Below are positions 12,652 through 30,300 of a stretch of 64,000 nucleotides of DNA, one piece after another. Source of the DNA: Blasia pusilla (lineage: Eukaryota; Marchantiophyta; Marchantiopsida; Blasiales); assembly GCA_050084515.1 (NCBI GenBank), contig CM114275.1:10478001-10542000 (forward strand), in the 5' to 3' direction. Under the pieces are notes generated by a model that saw only the letters and a program-made list of their open reading frames with translations, was not told where the DNA came from and did not search any database. Within the stretch, counting starts at the first letter, position 1. Each line of letters begins with the position of its first letter. The position numbers were made by a program, and so were the translations under genes.

Positions 12652-13113
12652 TCAACCCATAATGGGCAAAGGATGTAACTGCGGAGTGGGAGCATTGAAG
12701 GATGCTCGCACTCTGTCACATACCATACATCTGGCCACAAACTGCTGTACCCGAGTATGCATGCCGCGCCACCAATACTGAACTTGGAGTAAGCTGTAGG
12801 TACGCCTTACTCTGAAATGTCCCAACTTCTCATGGGCATGTCGCACTACACGTGCTCGTTGGGAAGGATGAGGTACCACTCGTATCCTACCATCTCCCCA
12901 TACCCGCAAAATATGAGTCCCCTCCCACCTGAACCTCTTGGCTCTCTGTAGGATCCGATCCCGCTCCCTAGCACTCCTTTGCACTCGCAATGATGCCGGT
13001 CTTAAAAACTCCACAACCTCCACGTCGTCATGGATATCACGACCACCTGTCGCCTCCTCACTAACCTTCGGATCCAAAAACTCATCATCCAACCCCACCA
13101 CTGGAGTCATCAC
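12652..13113 (-). pseudogene. H2C2 zinc-binding domain of retroelement integrase (element 1)
   Basis: The frame contains HAHEKLGH, then about 30 residues later CMVCDRV, the HHCC arrangement of the integrase N-terminal zinc domain. A typical 'YWWRGM' lies between them. It lies between RNase H and the integrase core, as in Ty3/gypsy pol. This piece is open over 153 codons and is the best preserved part of element 1. Confidence 0.9.
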
Positions 13114-13221
13114 CTATGGCTGACCTGCCATAGTCAACCAACAAAGATAGGCAGATGCATGCCAACCGGGCACCATATCCTCATCACTCTCTCCGTGCCA
13201 TCGAGCTCTTGGTCGTCTCTC

Positions 13222-13470
13222 TGAATCGGACATGGGTTACGACTCAACCCATCCGCATCCTGGTTCAGCCGACCTGGCCTATGAACCACCTCAAACTCAT
13301 ACTCCTATAGTAATAGAGCCCACCTGGCAAGCTTTCCCGTAAGCTTGTCGGACTCCATCAACCACCTCAACGGCTGATGATCAGTGATAAGTGTGAAAGG
13401 GTTGCCGAATAAATAGCTCCTGAAATGTGCCACGGCCCACACTGTAGCCAAGCACTCTCCCTCGTATAAC
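13222..13470 (-). pseudogene. truncated RNase H domain (element 1)
   Basis: Recognisable pieces are ECLATVWAVAHFRSYLFG, TDHQPLRWLM and, after a stop, VHRPGRLNQDADGLSRN, all diagnostic for Ty3/gypsy RNase H. The N-terminal part containing the first catalytic Asp is absent because an internal deletion joins this domain directly to protease. Element 2 keeps that missing part. Confidence 0.9.
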
Positions 13471-13572
13471 CCCAACGCTAAACACGCCGTCTTCCCTAAC
13501 ATCAAGGGGTTGCGCTCCCGGATCAAGTAGGACGCGCTGCGGGTGGTATACTTTCTCTGTCAGACTAACCAA
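13471..13572 (-). pseudogene. retroelement aspartic protease remnant (element 1)
   Basis: The motif RVLLDPGAQPL replaces the usual D-S/T-G-A active-site motif, followed in a shifted frame by 'LMLGKTACLALGL'. The homologous stretch in element 2 (43803-43988) reads LLDSRAQPLMLGKAA. Pro in place of Ser/Thr and a frameshift make it inactive. It ends at the deletion junction with RNase H. Confidence 0.75.
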
Positions 13573-13903
13573 GCCAAATACTCAAGCTCGCTTATCCAGT
13601 AACACTACTCCAGGTGTCACCACTGCTCGCTCTATGGCCGGTCGAGCTGGCATATCTACCAACTTCGCCGCCGCCGCATGCCATGACTCGGTGGGAACGC
13701 CCCAGCACCGCTCGAGGGCAAGTCCACCACCTCCTCAACTACCTCTGAACAAGAAGCGTCATCTCTCCACACTCACACAACGTATGCCAACCGAACACCT
13801 CAGCTGGTCCAACTCCCAACGTCGCCAACTCTATGGCGGAAAATAGTTGAGTCTGACTCACTCTGGTGGCCACCTCCAACACTATGGTCGACACTGACTC
13901 CAC

Positions 13904-15660
13904 TCAAGCCAGCATAGGAGTTGTCACTCCAACTCCTCGTGACGTCGACGTAAGTGCCTGAGCTGTAGGCATTGTTGGTCGTCGAGGCACCATTGATGGT
14001 GTGTGTAGTGCCTCCGACAATGTGAATGACTGTGGAACCCTGGCCTGCCGCCCATCAGTCCCCTCTGGTGGGTCAATCTCAACTCCACCTCTCGATGGCT
14101 CGGTGCCTCTCGCAACACCCCGAGTCACCACTACAGCTGCCTCAACCTGGGCTGCACTACACATAAATCCCATACTGGCAAGATCCTCACCCGGATCAGG
14201 GTAAGAGATAGAAGCTGGAGTCACACTTGCTGCTCGCAGCTCCGAGCCTTCCCTAAGCTGCATCATTGTCATGGCAGCAATCCTCTGCTCCAATTGATCG
14301 ATGCGTGAGAGAAGTGTCGGCTCTGGTGCTCCTCCTCCATCTCCTCTGGCTGGTGGTGGTCCTCTATCACCACATCCAGGAAGGACTCCCCGACCTCCTC
14401 CAGGACGACCGCCCCCAGGCCCTCGGCCTACCTCTGGACATGCCCCTCGGCGAAGGTCAAAACATCTATCCCTAGTGTGACCATATCTGTGGCAATAGTC
14501 ACATTGGTGCTGTGGTGGGACCATCCTATGTGGCTCCTAAGCAATCGGAGGCGCTGGTGGTCCTCTCCCATGCTGTGGGCAGTCTCTCTGCCTATGGGCC
14601 CCTCCACACGTCCAACAAGACCACATCGGTCCCTGTTGGGCAACATATGTAGGTACGGGTCGTTGCCTCATAGGCTCACGGTACCCGCCTTGCTCTCTGG
14701 GCACACTGGCCCACTCCCGTGGTACTAGTGCTCGTTGTGGCACCTGTGGGGTAACCGTCGCTCATGGATCTGTCGACTCTCAAGAAAATCCAGGGTCACT
14801 ACCTGCTCCTCACTCATGTTGAGCTCAATACGCTCAGACAACTCAAAGACCATCTTCAATATGGGCTTCGCTGTGTGAATCAGCACCACATCTCGGACTC
14901 TCCTCTGTAGTTCTCGGTCCACAACCCCATACCAATACTGGACTCACTGCGCCTCAGTCACTCCAAACGTAGCAATGATCAGCCTCCTCATGCGTGTGAA
15001 TGCCTCTCTCAGAATCTCACCCGATCGTCGCTGAAAATCTTGTAGACTCTTCAGCTTATCGGTGCGTACGCCTTGGTAGCTCTTCCCCAACTGTCAGAAG
15101 AACTCCACTGTGGGGCGGAAGCTGGGTGGCCCTCTATCACCAGAGGTCTCTGCCACATCGCCTGTCTCACTGCCCTCCTCTCCATCTAGTCACCGGGCTG
15201 ATGGTGTGGGTCTCTCTCCTCTCACAATCCCATCATATGTCTCGCGAACACTAGTGGACACATACCCTGGAGCCCAATACATCCTCCAAGCATCGATCTC
15301 TACTGAATATAGTGATCGAAACTCCATGTAATCATCCATCGGAGGACCCTCCAAGTGCTGGAACAACCCCTTCCATGCCATGAAAGGGTTGAACCGTGTC
15401 GAGGTCCGTATCTCCTGGAAGTCGCACCACGTGTCGAACTCCTGAATAAAATCATCTAAGTCGATGGTGCCCAGCGCACCCGAGAAACGATCATGCCCCG
15501 ATGGCCCATTTCGTCCATCTCCTGCCAAGTACTATTGTCTCTGTCCGCGATCTTGTCACCCGACCCAGTGTCTAGTGATGACGATCCAGCCACGGATGGA
15601 TGTTGAGGTAGCTCCTCATTGGTAACCCCTCGGTATCTCACTTCACTCCGTGTCACACCA
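13904..15660 (-). pseudogene. gag with CCHC zinc knuckle (element 1)
   Basis: The N-terminal part includes RFSGALGTIDLDDFIQEF and the capsid-like 'LFQHLEGPPMDDYMEF' (15190-15528). A capsid C-terminal part lies near 14725-14922. A complete CCHC knuckle CDYCHRYGHTRDRC lies near 14480-14524 (C-x2-C-x4-H-x4-C), followed by Gly/Arg-rich sequence. Gag packages the RNA genome in the particle. The pieces lie in different frames. The capsid segment aligns with 46092-46385 of element 2. Part of 13573-13903 gives no clear domain. Confidence 0.85.
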
Positions 15661-17070
15661 CCACTACTGCTTGCACTACCCCGTTCTTCCGAACTCTGGA
15701 AGAACGTCGTGATGACAACCCTGTCTCACCCGCTCAAGCACTCAGACTCACCGCGAGTCTCCCATACTCCTCACTAGCTCACCTATGCTAACATCAATCC
15801 CGTGATGACATACCCGGCCTCACGCACACTCAACACTCGGGCTTACCATGAGCCTCCCAACTGACTCACCTAACCTAGCGACACTCTCCCGGGTCATACA
15901 CGCGATCCCTACTCGGCAACCGCCGTATATCCACCAGCATGCTACACATGAACATAATCTACACTCGTCACCATCATTGCACCCACCTAGCACCAACTAC
16001 TATCCGATACCCAACACTCTCAATCACACACGAAAAGTGCAGGAAAAGGGACTCGAATGGGTATCCTGATCACTCCCTCCAACCTGGTGCACTGTCAACA
16101 TGCACTCCTCCACGTGATATGACAACCTCTGTAACACAACACTCTCCTCGACCAACACGTTTATCCTCCCGTCAACAGATGCGGACAACCCGTCGGCATC
16201 ATGCGCACTGCCCCTCCATCGTCAACTCTCGCAACGCCCTATCGCGCCCCAAAAACATCATGTCATGCAAACATCTCCGTCCATCCCCACACGCGGCATG
16301 TAACGTGACTCACCCTGGTCGGCTCCACTCCTACCACGTACGCCCTGTCCGACCATGTGAACATGACATCGACCACATACAGCCTTGCCCGACCACATCC
16401 GCACTCTCAACCACGTAGTTGAACATCATCCATGTCCGTTGTCCAACTATGTCGGTCACTCACCACGTCGACATCCTCCCCGCCACCACGTTGCCCATCC
16501 TACCATGTTGCCCATCCTAAACCACGTACCAAGGGGAGAAGAGGGGGGGGGCGCACCGTCGCCGCCCGTCCGCGCATATCTTTCTCATGTAAAAAATAAA
16601 GAGTAGTAAAATGGCACACCCGGCCTAAAACTCCACTCCTCAATCTACATCGGCATATCGAGCCTCGTCCACCCTATGCTATCAAGGAATCCAGACGCTA
16701 GCACCCTAGTCCTATCTCACACCCATACAAGGGAGGTGCTCCAACGGCCCAACATGAGAAAGATGGCTTAGGAAATCCATCTTCCTCTCTTATATAGGGT
16801 TGGGAAGAGCCTTTTGGCTCTTCCCCTAAAAATAGCCCTCTCCTTGGTAACCTGCGCGAACACGTTACTAGGGGCGGGTGATCTGGTCAACAAGTCACCC
16901 GGCTGTGAAAGACCTTGACATGAAAGTTGTCAGAAACGACGTTCTTGACACAATGGACCTATCCTCAACCTCATCCGATACTGTGGGACAAAGTTACACT
17001 CAACATAGTCCGATGGCTCCTACACCCTATCCATGATAGATGTCGGCCTATCGGCTACTTAGATGTGACA
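15661..17070 (-). other. 5' leader and right terminal region of element 1
   Basis: No coding domain is seen. A short motif near 16037-16065 (gtgcagg, then gaatgggtatcctga) recurs near 48107-48140 of element 2. The last 300 bases hold a TATA box and end in GTGACA. There is only weak similarity to the right end of element 2, as expected for fast-evolving U3 sequence. Confidence 0.6.
16789..16797 (-). promoter_or_regulatory. TATA box of element 1
   Basis: The minus strand reads CTATATAAG about 275 bases inside the right end, upstream of gag and in the correct orientation for element transcription. Confidence 0.6.
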
Positions 17071-17525
17071 GGGTTGAGGGTCACAAGGAGAAGCCTTAAA
17101 AGACTTTTCGAAATATAGGGGTGGGATGGGGATTTTTAAAGCTAAATATAAGGGGGAGGGTCTTAAGGGTGTTTGAAACCTTAACCCCACTTTGGGAACC
17201 AAGGGGTTAACTAAGGGTACAAGATGGATTGAGAGATTAACTTTGGGGTTTTGACACCAAGCCAAGTCTAGGTGGGCCAGTTATGGTCACCAACCATGAA
17301 CCTTAATGCGCAATTTAAAAATCGAGTCGTGGTTATAGACTCGTTCGAGGTCCATTAGGCAGTTGGGAATGCCAGCCGCGCTAAGGCTGTTGTAGGTTCT
17401 TAGATTATCAAGTAAGTATGTCACAAGTCTTGAAGGCCTTGCGTGTGTTTGGGGATGGGGTTAGTTCGATATTTAACCGGGTCTAGATTGGTTGAGCTTG
17501 AGGGATGATACCGGACCAATACTCG
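17071..17525. other. unassigned spacer
   Basis: Between element 1 and the Helitron-like remnant. No coding motif is recognised. It may be part of the insertion target of element 1. Confidence 0.5.
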
Positions 17526-17840
17526 GGAGACACAAGGTTTGTTCATCGAGTTTTTATTCTACGTATTCCATTGATTGCATCAGATTCCGGTTTGCCATTT
17601 GATTTACGTAGGTTTCAATTCTCTATTAGGCCGTCTTTTGCTATGACTATTAATAAGGCTCAAGATCAAACTTTGTAAAAGGTTGGCATTTATTTGCCTA
17701 CTCATGTATTTTCCGATGGTCAATTGTATGTAGCATTATGTAGAGTAGGGAAAAAAAGTTCCATCTACACTACCATTGGAAAAGATGAACATTCAAACAA
17801 GCAAGGTCACTACACACGAAATGTTGTATACAAAGAAATA
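17526..17840 (+). pseudogene. C-terminal end of Helitron-type helicase
   Basis: The frame reads FDLRRFQFSIRPSFAMTINK, AQDQTL, a TAA stop, KVGIYLPTHVFSDGQLYVAL and later NVVYKEI. This matches the conserved end of plant Helitron helicases (R-x-Q-F-P-I, AMTINKSQGQTL, GQLYVALSR, NVVYKEIL). It differs in type from the helicase at 214-1802. Only this end survives, with one internal stop. Confidence 0.85.
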
Positions 17841-18002
17841 TCGGGATGAAATAAAATTTGAGTCTAACCCACCTTCCCTCTATACTATCTTACTTCATCG
17901 GTGGGCACCTTACGAGTATTTGTCAAAGAGAGGGTTGTTAGGTTCTCTCTTGGATGAATGTATACAATTTGAAATACATCTCCATCTCTCCAACTAAGAG
18001 AA

Positions 18003-18205
18003 ATGATGCACTTCGATAAAAACGTGTGATGGAAAACCTATCGGAAATACAAAAGAGGGGGACTCAAAGAGTCAAAACCTGAAGGCCACAAGAAGACCAG
18101 AATAAAAAGAAAGGAGCATTCCCCCAATGACGAAATTCACCAACAACATAAACAATATTAGTAACAACAAGAAAACTATGACTATTACTAATTGGTGTCT
18201 CCAAC
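18003..18205. repeat. dispersed repeat, copy 1 (upstream of MCM3)
   Basis: About 200 bases, beginning 'gatgcacttcgataaaaacg' and including 'gggggactcaaagagtcaaa', closely match 61698-61915. Copy 1 ends about 300 bases before the MCM3 start codon; copy 2 lies beside the RT pseudogene. It could be a MITE or an element leader; the type is unknown. Confidence 0.75.
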
Positions 18206-18335
18206 TAGAGGTTTGAGAGACTCATGGAAAGGACCGTGTCCAACGGACTGCCGTCCCTCCGGGACCCGCGTGGTACCCGTCTCCCGCTACGTGAATGGGG
18301 ACGCACTGAACGACCGGAACACGTAGAGCGATTGG

Positions 18336-18343
18336 GCGGGAAA
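18336..18343 (-). promoter_or_regulatory. E2F-type site upstream of MCM3
   Basis: The minus strand reads TTTCCCGC, a perfect match to the E2F consensus TTTSSCGC, about 170 bases before the MCM3 ATG. MCM genes in plants and animals are classic E2F targets at the G1/S transition, so the position makes functional sense. Confidence 0.7.
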
Positions 18344-18511
18344 ATCCCAAGACGCCGAAGGGGCTTCTCAATCTGCTGAATGAGAAATACAAAATCAACG
18401 AACGACTGCGTCGCGTTGGAGGCGCTCGCTGGATCCGATCAGGTGCGGGAGAAGGCATCGGACGGGACATAGGGGGCCGTCGTCGCGAGAGGAGGAGCAG
18501 CAGCTGCAGCC

Positions 18512-24888
<6,377 letters not shown>

Positions 24889-26961
24889 AACCGAGTTCAT
24901 TCTCTCTCGGGCCCGTAGCTCAACAATATCCTGAAGCTGTCTACTTGCAGATACCTTCTTCTTGAAATTTATAGCTTACCTCGAATTCGATAACTCGGGG
25001 ACAAAAGAACAGATTGCTGCGAGCGAGCATCGTCTGGCATCCACGATGTAGGTATGCAGGAAGTGGATGGAAATAAGACTAAGGTCATCTCTTATACGTT
25101 CAGGTAAGAGAGCATGTGATTCTTAATCGAAAACCTCAAAAGAGAACCTGAGACCTCCAACGGCAAGCTTGAATGAGGGTGTGGTGAACTCTCCGAACGT
25201 CTGTAAATCCCTTTCATTTAATTCTCAGCAACAAGTAGTCAGGTATTGAACCTACCTTCGAATTTGGTATCACACATACTCCTCTCTTGCTCAACATTAC
25301 GCTATCCACGGTTCGTCGTTACTAAGTCAGACCTCTGGTATCTGCCGGACTCCGCTGTATATCGTGTTATGTACGATTTAAGGTTTCGGCACCGGTTTAC
25401 AGTAGTTGGAACCGCAGAGCGTATCGTTTCTACCACCTTTTGAAGGGCGTCGATATCCTCGGAGATGATTGAGTGCAACCTGTAAGTGTTTCGCATCCTG
25501 GGAATCGAACGCTGTGGCGTCTAAAAATCCTCTTGATTTTAATCTAATAAATAAACGGTACTTCGAATAGTTCGACTCATGTACGTCTCCCACACTGGAA
25601 CCCTGTGTCTTCATTAGTACGACTATCAAAACCTTAGTGTAAGAATCCGAGTATCATCCTACCACAAGATGACACACGCGTCGCTGTAAATGTGTCAACG
25701 TGCATCGGATTACTATCACCCAGCGAATGAGCATGATTTTGTATTGCGGCGAACCGAGATTGAAAACCACATTTCCATAACCATGCGATCAAGCAAATTT
25801 AAGAGCTTTGAAGATAGATTGAAATATCTCCCTTGTAGATACTTTGACGTTCCGGATACACAAGCCGCAGTTCAGACAACCAATCAAACTGGGACGCGAT
25901 GAAGTGTCCCCAGGAGCACGGACAAAGCCAGGGACGTCCTACAGAGAGCAAAGATGGTGACAAATGAGAGATACCAATCCGGGGCATAAGTCCATATCAT
26001 GTGAAGAAAAAACTCAAACGTTCAAGATATTAAAAATTACAATCATACACATTCGTCTGCCCGCTTTTATTTTTCTCGTACAAGCCATATCCGAAAAAGC
26101 CTAAGCTTGCACGTCAGAAAAGTACAGCTTTCGATTGGAGTCTACTACCTCCAAGTGTCGTTCCAGGTAACTTCATACCTTCAGCGTAACGCGGTCGTCT
26201 TCCAGGAGGGCGAACCACTCTCAAGGCGAAGCCACCCACAAAAAGATTCACTCTCCGGTTATTTAGATGTCTTGATAGACTACGAAAACCCCCGACGGAA
26301 CGAAGTCCACTTCTCTCCTCCCTAGCGGAGAGATGCGAGTCATTCCAGTCGCATGCATGAGCCAAGAACATGGATAGTTATCATAGTGGCCAAGGAAAAA
26401 TTGCTACATGTTCCGATGCAACCGGGAAATGTAGCTGATGCCGATTCCGGTCGTAGCTGAAGACGGGTCATTTTCCAATTTACAATTGTGCAAGCCATAT
26501 CAACAAGATTGGCTAGAAAAACAATACATGACTCTGGGGCAGAACCAGAAAGGCAGCAACTATGGTACACAGAATTACGACGAGATCTCACCAACGACAT
26601 ACCTAGATATTTATCGAGATACTAGCATCTACGGAGCGAAACAGCGCGATCGCGCGCTTCCACAAGCAGTCATATTCTCAGCCCTTGGCGGTCGGTCGGT
26701 CAGTAGCCTACTACTTCCGCCGAACTGTAGTTCGATCAGATTCGGTTGCGTTCTCTCCGCTGCCATCCAAGACCATCTGAGGGGGGGATTACACCTAGGT
26801 CCCTGTCACCTTCTACAGGCAGGCCCGGAGAACTGCATCACGGACGTTCTTCCCCAATCCCAATCGCTCAGGGGCGAGCGATGGTCGACCTGCTGCTGCT
26901 GGCTGTTCGTCGGTGTCGACGTTCACACAGCACGCGCCAGAGCTCTCGAGAGGCCCGGAGC
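24889..26961. other. intergenic region between convergent MCM3 and WRKY genes
   Basis: Holds the 3' untranslated parts of both genes. No further coding motif is found; short open frames are not conserved in any way I can recognise. Confidence 0.6.
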
Positions 26962-29202
26962 CTACCCGACGAAGTCTCGGGAAGATTGGACGTCGTGATC
27001 GTGCCAGAAGGTCACATCCACGAACGGGTTCGTGAGTGCACTGTCCGAAAGCCAGTTGTGTCTCAACAAGATCTGGATGTCGTCGCTTATCATCTCCGAC
27101 GGTAGCGGCTCCAACCCTCCATCCAGACTCGCGTGCTTCATGCTCGGAGTCGTGACGGGCATCCAGTAATCGTCTTTGGGAGCCGCGGAATCCAACGTAG
27201 ACAGGTCCTCAGCCGGCAGCGACGGGATGTCGATCTCCTGGGCGATCTCGAAGTCCAGGAGAGGAGACGCAGGCTCGTCGACTGCCTGGGACTCGACGCC
27301 GTCGTCGCCTGGGAAGAAATCGTCCGCATCGTCGGCCGACGAATGGTCGGGTGTGGACACGGTCCAGTCGAGCCCCCGCTCGAATTCCAGAGTGTCCGGA
27401 GCCATTTCTACTGCGTCCTCGGAGATCAGCCCGGCCCTCATCTGATCGGCCAGAGTGCCGTTGCCTTCTGGTTCCGACGGGAAAGACGATCCGTGGCCCC
27501 CCGACAATTGATGACTGCAGGAGTGGTCTCCCTTGTAGGAGACGTGGAATGCCGTCGGGTCGCTGTTCGTCTGCTGGACGATTTTCGTGGCCTGACAGCC
27601 AATCTCCTTGAAGTGCCGGCACTTGTAGTAGCCTCTGCGAGACACGGCCACGGACATGAGAAGACGGTCTTCGACCTTCGACCTTCGGAGCGCTCATTCA
27701 AAGCTCGCGTCACAGACGGAAGGAGGAATCACACACGAAGTACCTCTTGTAAGACGCGGTCTTGATCGGCTTATTGCCGTACTTGCGCCACAAGTAGCCA
27801 TCCTCGGGGATTTTGCCGCTCTCTCCGGGCTGCAACCTCTGCACCTGCGTCACGGGCGTGGGTAGGGCCTGCTGCGCGCCCGATTCCTGCGCAGAGAAAG
27901 GAAGAATCCATGAGAGAGCGTATCGGACCGGAGTCGGTCCCTCTCGAGTAACAGAAACTGCACTCCTAACCTTGAGAGCACTACGCTGTTCCCAAGAAGA
28001 CCCATGCACTTCAAGTTCTTGGACGGACTTCATCGATTGAGCAGATGTGTGTTTGAGCAGACACCGTACCTGTCGCGCCTGGATCGGTTCGGCCTCTTCT
28101 TGGGGGATTTCATACCCGAAGAGCTCTTAGCCCCGCTGACAAAATTGGCGGGCACGAGGTCCGATCCCACACCGGCCACTGCTCCCGTAGACTCCAGGGT
28201 TGGTTTGGCCGCAGTCGGCCTGCAATCGAGATGGAAGCAAGTATTTCAGATGCTATCTACTACCGGAGGACGACCACGACTGCTCTTCTCTTCTAAGAAC
28301 GGAGCCAGCAAGGGCGGCATTTTCGAAAATATGTCAAGCTTACATGTAGATTTGAGGGCCGTGTCCCAGGCCCTTGCTGTCATGCCCGACCTTGCAAAAC
28401 TTGCTGGCCATGGTAGACCTATCCGAAGAGTCTTCCAGGCGATTACTGACATCCCCCAGCGATCCAGTGTCCGGACCTTGACCCGATTCGCACCCCGCGA
28501 CGACGGCTCCGGGACGCCGAGGGGGGTTGGCGAGGGTCATCAAGGGCCTGCTTCGCTTGAGACCAGTGGCACTTTTCAGCTCCTGCATCTTCCGTCCACA
28601 AGTGAATCACAAAGTTAGCGTCCACATCGTAGTCTTCAGAGGCGTTGCAGAAGAAAGAGGAGCCTCGAGAGAACACCTAGAGCTGGACGTGGTCGTCGCA
28701 TGTTCGACACGACAGCGGCCTCCATGGCCTCCCCCTTGGAACAGGGGACCGACCGACCGACCGACCGACCTGCAAAAGCTGTACTCTGTGCTCTCCAACC
28801 TCACGGACTACTCCCATTCTACCCATTGTACACCACCGCAGAAGCCTGTCCGCTCAAATCTTTCGGTCCACAAACTGACAGCGAACCACGATGAACTACA
28901 ACGACCATATCAATTACCTGACCAGTCCTCGCACCATTGGCTAGGACGTGCTTCAATTTGGTGCGCATTAAGTTCATGAGGAACTTAATGTTGTCTAGCT
29001 CCGCCATCACGCGGACGACATCGGTATTGCTGCATTTGCCGTCCCCGTCCGTTCGAGAGCACGCATGCAGCAGCTCCGACGAACACAAGTTGTCTTGCTT
29101 AGCCGCTACTTGGACAAGGCAGCTCTCGATGTCCTCCAAATCCTCCAGCCGAACCTCGACCATCCAGCCGCTGATTATCGACGAATCCTCGACCGACTCC
29201 AT
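26962..29202 (-). CDS. WRKY transcription factor, group III type, with WRKYGNK motif
   Basis: Proposed exons on the minus strand: 29202-28918, 28582-28344, 28219-28070, about 27965-27744, 27634-26962; about 522 residues. The DNA-binding domain reads GYLWRKYGNKPIKTASYKR, then after an intron GYYKC, seven residues, C, 23 residues, H-x-C: the C-x7-C-x23-H-x-C zinc finger of group III. The intron splits the Arg codon before GYYKC, the usual R-type position. An N-terminal basic stretch (SPKKRPNRSRRDR) precedes the domain. An acidic Ser/Asp-rich C-terminal half may activate transcription. WRKY factors bind W-boxes in stress genes. Canonical WRKYGQK is WRKYGNK here. The ATG at 29202 is the first in frame. 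The exon 3/4 join is uncertain: the best-looking acceptor (after 27887) breaks frame, while one at 27966 keeps it. Confidence 0.88.
28747..28770. repeat. (GACC)6 microsatellite in WRKY intron 1
   Basis: Six perfect tandem GACC units within the first intron. Confidence 0.9.
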
Positions 29203-30300
29203 GCTGAACAGACCCTCTGGAGCCAAGTCACTAGCCTGTGAGGTGCTGCTCCCCCTAACCTTGCACCGATCTGTGAGTCTCAATTAACGACTCGCGCCTC
29301 AACCTGTTCTCCTCAGCATTCCCACTCGCGCATTCCAGGAACTGCGGGTGCTCGGTGTCGAAGGACGGCGACTACGCTACTACTCCAATGGATTGGCGAA
29401 ACCGTCTTCCCGACCCTGAGCGCGCAAGTCTCTCTGATTGGACGTGCCCCCGCCGCTGTGTTCCGGTGCGCTGCTATGCAGATGGATAAATCCCTGCAGG
29501 ATAGACAGCGACCATCAGCTGCCCTGTCCGCTCTTTCTCTGCAGTACGACGACGGAAAGCCCGACGCACGCGAGATCGATCGGCACTTCTCTCTCGGTGT
29601 CGATCGAGATTGGGTGAGTGAGGGAGTGAGTTCGTGCGCGCGCTGGGAATCAAAATACCCTCCAACTCTTGCTTCCTCCACTGCACACCATACTCACGGG
29701 CAAGTACTCGTAATCGCTGTGGGGAGCGCCTGCGTTACGTCCGCAAGGCTGCCTCAGCCCGTCAAAAAGACTCCTCTAAGCTGCCGCCCAGCGTCCGAGC
29801 CATATCCGCTTCCTCCACCACACACACAGAGAGAGAGAGAGAGAGAGTGACAGATGGATGCCCCGAGGGTCTGGGGGAAAATGGGCTTCCGAGAGGGGAG
29901 AGCCTGGGTTTGATCTACTCGGCTGCGCCGGCGCTGCATTTCACGGTCAGGCGGGCAGCCCTTGGAAAGCGTCTAGCTTCCCAGGCACTGCCCGTCCAAT
30001 GAGTCGCGAATCTCCGTGCAGCTCACAAGTGGGAACAAGCCACGTATTTCCGTCCGATGGCCCCGGGTCCCACCTCCCGTCGTCTCGATTCGAAGCCCGT
30101 CGATCTTCTATCCGACGGCTATCCTATCCTAGACTCTCCGTAGTTGCGGACATGGAAGAAATCCACGCCGTACATGATTGTTGAGTTAGAGGATAAGGCT
30201 GCGAAGAAATTGCCCCGTAAACTCTCTCTCTCCCTAGTGAAGGTGAGACTCTCGTTTCATAGCCTCGCACACCGTGTCAACATTAATACAGACCGGTTCC
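29203..30300 (-). promoter_or_regulatory. GC-rich upstream region of the WRKY gene
   Basis: More GC-rich than the flanks, with a (AG) run at 828-847 of the 29-kb block (29828-29847), which on the WRKY strand is a CT repeat typical of plant 5' leaders. Short ORFs on both strands show no recognised domain. The transcription start cannot be placed. Confidence 0.4.

Larger units (their letters stand above)
11378..17070 (-). mobile_element. Ty3/gypsy-type retrotransposon, element 1 (internally deleted)
   Basis: The element starts TGTCATG and ends GTGACA, flanked by GGGT on both sides (11374-11377 and 17071-17074). Read on the minus strand the order is leader with TATA box, gag with CCHC knuckle, protease, truncated RNase H, H2C2 zinc-binding domain, integrase, and a PHD finger before the stop. 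The RT and the methyltransferase domain seen in element 2 are missing: protease runs directly into RNase H near 13465. Many stops and frameshifts make it non-autonomous. The left ~50 bases match the left end of element 2. I could not find the left end repeated at the right end, so classical LTRs are not evident. Confidence 0.85.

Noticed and set aside
27133-27765. A 210-codon open frame on the plus strand
   Set aside because: It is antisense to the WRKY last exon, where high GC keeps several frames open.
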